Of a stretch of 64,000 nucleotides of DNA, positions 60,961 through 64,000 are shown piece by piece (positions within the stretch are counted from its first letter, which is position 1; each line of letters starts with the position of its first letter). Position numbers and translations under genes: made by a program. The notes under the pieces were generated by a model, which saw only the letters and a list, made by a program, of their open reading frames with translations, was not told the origin of the DNA and did no database searches. This DNA comes from Pomacea canaliculata (Eukaryota; Mollusca; Gastropoda; Architaenioglossa; Ampullariidae): NCBI RefSeq assembly GCF_003073045.1, contig NC_037597.1, forward strand, positions 7,808,717 through 7,872,716, given 5' to 3'.

Positions 60961-62156
60961 GGTGGATTGTTGCAATGTGTACTTATATAAGACCGTTATC
61001 AACTCACTTGGCTATGAGATAGTATAAAATATCATTTTTCATTTTTCTATCTCCATCTTCTCTCTCTCTTCCCACTATCATATACGAGCAAGTTTATAAG
61101 CGTATAATTATAATTCGAGTATTTCATGTTTAGGATATTTTATTTATTCTGTTGTGATGCACGTGTACATTGGCATTTTCGACAACAGTGAACGGTCCGT
61201 GCAATCGTTAACGCTGGGACTTGTAGGAGTAGGCTGTTTATATGCAGATGGCAAACTTTGATGTAACACGTGAATATTTTCTTTCACCTTCCCTCGACTT
61301 CCCTTGCGACTTTTGGTACCTAGCACCGTAACTACACGAACATAACCTTATAGATGAGACTGGAGTGGAATGCATTCAAACAACGCCATGTTGATTGCAG
61401 TAGACACGGTTCTCGTGTGATGTATGTTACGACCTTAGGTAAGGCAATTCGCTGAATTCCTGGATGGGTCTATTTTGTGGATATGTGTGACAGCGTAGCG
61501 CAACCAAGAGAATGCATATATCGTTTCTCCAGTATTTTTTGGTTCGTTTTAAACGTGGAATCGCCATGATAGTCTCGTAACTACTTCCCATTGGAACTTT
61601 CATTTGCATTAATAACTCAATGTTCTTCGGGTCGACTTCTCAGTTGTCAGTTCAGCGCAGGTTTTAATGCCTACCCAGCACCTCTATCGGCCTCACATCC
61701 ATCTGATGTTTACGCATTGAGCTCAATACAATAGCGTCTTCGCCTTTATGATATGCCATCTATAAAAGTCCTGGAGTAAATCTCAAGACATCTCAAGAGA
61801 CTGTGGCACCTTGCTGAATCCCGCTGTGATTCTGTCTAGAGTAGCGTCAGAGGTATTTCGTGAATCTCTTACCAACTAAACTGGATACTGTGAAGAAAAC
61901 TTTCAACATGACGTTTTCCCAAGATGTTTGCGCTCTCATCGGTTATCCGTGCTTTGAGTATCCAAACACGTGCACCAGTTACAGCTCACTACAACTCCAA
62001 GACTCGGCATGCGATTCACTAAGCATATATTAATCTTTCAAGCTACAGACTATTGACATCTTTCAATCGACCCCCCCCCCCATTCCACTTATCACCCCCA
62101 CTAATTATTAATTATTAGTATGATACGTACTATACGGCTATTGAATGTTTACGTGC

Positions 62157-62890
62157 TTGGCTGCGTAAATGTATTTTGTAAAGCATGTTCATAACACACT
62201 GCAGCACCAACAGCAACAACAGTAATAAAACAGATGAGGGATGTGAGCAATAAAACAACATGATCACTGATTTGAACAAAAGAAATGCTGGCATTTAGTT
62301 CCAGTTAGAGAAGATTTTAATTCCAAAAAATCAAACACACAAAACGTAGAAAAACTTTCCTGGAGATAACACACTATCATGTCACGGTAACTGTGATACA
62401 CTCAGCATTCACCCTGAAATTGTCAACTGCCGATTGTTAACTCTATTTAGCTGTAAATGGGTTCATGCTAACCGAAATTACTTCTGTCCTTGCTGCAGTT
62501 ATAGAGGAAAGCAAAAAATAGGCGGAGGAGAATATTATAGTTCTGCAGCAATGAAAACAAAATGTCACTTTGGGGCAGCAGAGACTTCGATTGAAACGCG
62601 ATGATTCAAATACCTTCTCACTAGATAAGTTTGTACTGTGAATACATCACATCACCTAGAGAGTTGTCAACATGCCGATTGGTTTACATCTATGTTTTAG
62701 CTGAAATGGTTGCACGTGAACAAATTACTTACTGCTTCCGGTCGTCAGAGTTATAGAGGAAAAGCAAAAACATAGCGGATGAATATAATAGTCTGCACAA
62801 TGAAAACAAAAATGTCAGCTGTTGGCACAGAAGACTCGATGAAAGCGCGATCGATATCAAATACCTGTCTCACTTGAGATAAGTTTGTCT
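62157..62890 (-). repeat. Noisy Z module and two Y repeats
   Basis: A Z-like segment (62157-62388) and two Y copies (from about 62389 and 62631) follow in the same order as 43910-44617, supporting collinearity of this block with the array's left edge. Confidence 0.65.
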
Positions 62891-62894
62891 CAGC

Positions 62895-64000
62895 ACCTAC
62901 TGCTGTCTTAATTGCTGCCTGCTTGTTGTTTGTAGCTGAGAAACGCCGTTTACGCACGTCGTCGTGCGTGGAACAGAAGGAGCGGCTTTCTGCGACTGGA
63001 CAGCGGGTCGCGTAGCCACTGGGTTGGTAGATGCCTCGTGTGGGTCAAGCGAGGCTCGTGTCGCCGTGCTGGTAGAGGCTATCGTCTGCGCGCTTGTAGA
63101 GCCGAGTCGACGTGCTTGTAGAGGCTATCGCGCGGGGCGCTTGTAGAAGGCCGAGTACGCAGTGCTTGTAGAGGCTAACATCGTCGCCGTGCTTTAGGGC
63201 TATCGTCGGCGCCGCTTGTAGACGGCTTGAGTCTCCGTGCTTGTAGAGGCTTGAGTCGCCGTGCTTGTAGAGGCCATCGTCGCCGTGCTTGTAGAGGCTA
63301 TCGTCGCCCGTGCTTGTAGAGAGGCGTTGAGTCGCACCGTGCTTGTAGACGGCTTGAGTCGCCGTGCTTGTAGAGGTCTTGAAGTCGCCGTGCTTGTAGA
63401 GGCCATCGTCGCCGTGCTTGTAGAGGCTATCGTCGCCCGTGCTGGTAGAGGCTATCGTCGCCGTGCTGGTAGAGGCTATCGTCGGCGCGGCTGTAAAGGG
63501 CTTGAGTCGCCGTGCTTGTAGAGGCGGGAATCGCCGTGCTTGTAGAGGCCATCGTCGCCGTGCTTGTAAGGGCTCGAGTCGCCGTCTGGTGGTAGAGCCG
63601 AATGTGTCTGTTGCATTCCGTGTGGCATCGGAAAGAATCCGTGGTTGTGGCATCTCCGTTGTGGACGAAGATCGCTCGTGTTGCGTGGCATCCGTTGTGG
63701 CATCGGAATATCCGGTGTTGTGCGGGCATCCGTTGGGCATCGGAAATCGGTGTTGTGGCATGTCTTCGCAAATGCGCAAATCGACATACAACGTGTTGTG
63801 GCATGCCGTTTGTGGCATCGAAACGATAACCTGTGTTGTGGCTCAGCATCGGGAATCGTGTGTTGCAGCGCGCTGTGTGGCATCGGAAGATCCGATCTGC
63901 AACTGTGCATCATCCGTTGTTGTGGCATCTCGTAGTGGCGATCTGGAAGATGCCGTGTGTGGTCGTCCGTGGCCATCCGTGTGTTGCTGGCATCCGTTGG
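62895..64000 (-). pseudogene. X gene copy H, expanded repeats, runs off the right edge
   Basis: Begins with the same C-terminal end as copy A (including the acgcacg variant near 62953 seen in A but not B/C), then carries about 18 octapeptide units and then many broken 36-bp units to the window end. It occupies the position of copy A in the collinear block but has far more repeats. Frames are broken throughout; the winged-helix part lies beyond 64000. Confidence 0.55.

Larger units (their letters stand above)
56333..62156 (+). repeat. Insertion-rich second copy of 39551-43909
   Basis: Order and text follow 39551-43909: the LTR words (gatggacgttctc, gacgtatagtgac, ending gtcgtgacaaaaatagtgaat near 57150), the LINE end (about 58490-59190), the SINE (about 60820-60960), the C run (62071-62081) and the lead-in to Z (ttacgtgcttggctgcg). 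The copy is 5.8 kb against 4.4 kb, with insertions scattered everywhere. It includes the solo LTR plus its flank, so it derives from the same locus or a segmental duplicate of it. Confidence 0.75.

Noticed and set aside
57780..61620. Short ORFs in the noisy block
   Set aside because: The block is an insertion-rich copy of sequence without genes at 40.2-43.9 kb; open frames here are chance.

Overview
This is animal nuclear DNA: long introns with GT-AG splice sites, AT-rich spacers, microsatellites, non-LTR and LTR retrotransposon remnants, a tRNA-derived SINE, and metazoan gene families (RING/B-box/NHL, LRR with EF-hand, PPxY membrane protein, DUF4806, MADF). The overall style suggests a lophotrochozoan invertebrate, most likely a mollusc. 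That is inference from style; no single marker proves it.

Layout. (1) 69-2890, minus: the end of an unrecognised Ser/Gln-rich protein whose 3' part lies off the left edge. (2) 3343-18282, plus: an almost complete 14-exon leucine-rich-repeat protein with an EF-hand-like tail (LRRC74-like), starting head-to-head with gene 1; its first coding exon was not found. (3) 19321-23237, minus: a TRIM-type gene (RING, B-box region, coiled coil, NHL-like C-terminus) in seven exons, tail-to-tail with gene 2. (4) 25340-32373, minus: a two-TM protein with two PPxY motifs, a Ser-Pro repeat region and a probable 4.1 kb 3' UTR. (5) 34301-39490, plus: decayed transposon-type genes, namely a transposase N-terminus, a DUF4806 gene and a MADF-like exon. 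(6) 39580-43100: a solo LTR with target duplication, a LINE 3' end and a SINE. (7) 43910-56232: a tandem array whose unit is a small minus-strand gene (X), its 216-bp 5' module (Z) and a variable number of about 246-bp spacer repeats (Y). X encodes a winged-helix domain resembling the linker-histone H1/H5 globular domain, followed by Ser/Thr/Ala octapeptide repeats and a short basic end. (8) A 100-N gap at 56233-56332. (9) 56333-64000: an error-like, insertion-rich second copy of 39551 to about 45200, including the LTR, LINE, SINE, Z, two Y and an expanded X.

The most interesting candidate is the X/Y/Z array: a multicopy H1-like gene family whose spacer subrepeats each carry a perfect 12-bp palindrome, an organisation reminiscent of rDNA spacers. 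The strongest caution is assembly quality. Sequence accuracy falls sharply from about 48.3 kb to the right, and three otherwise clean host genes each need one missing base to read through. Copy numbers and the right-hand duplication should therefore be treated as provisional.
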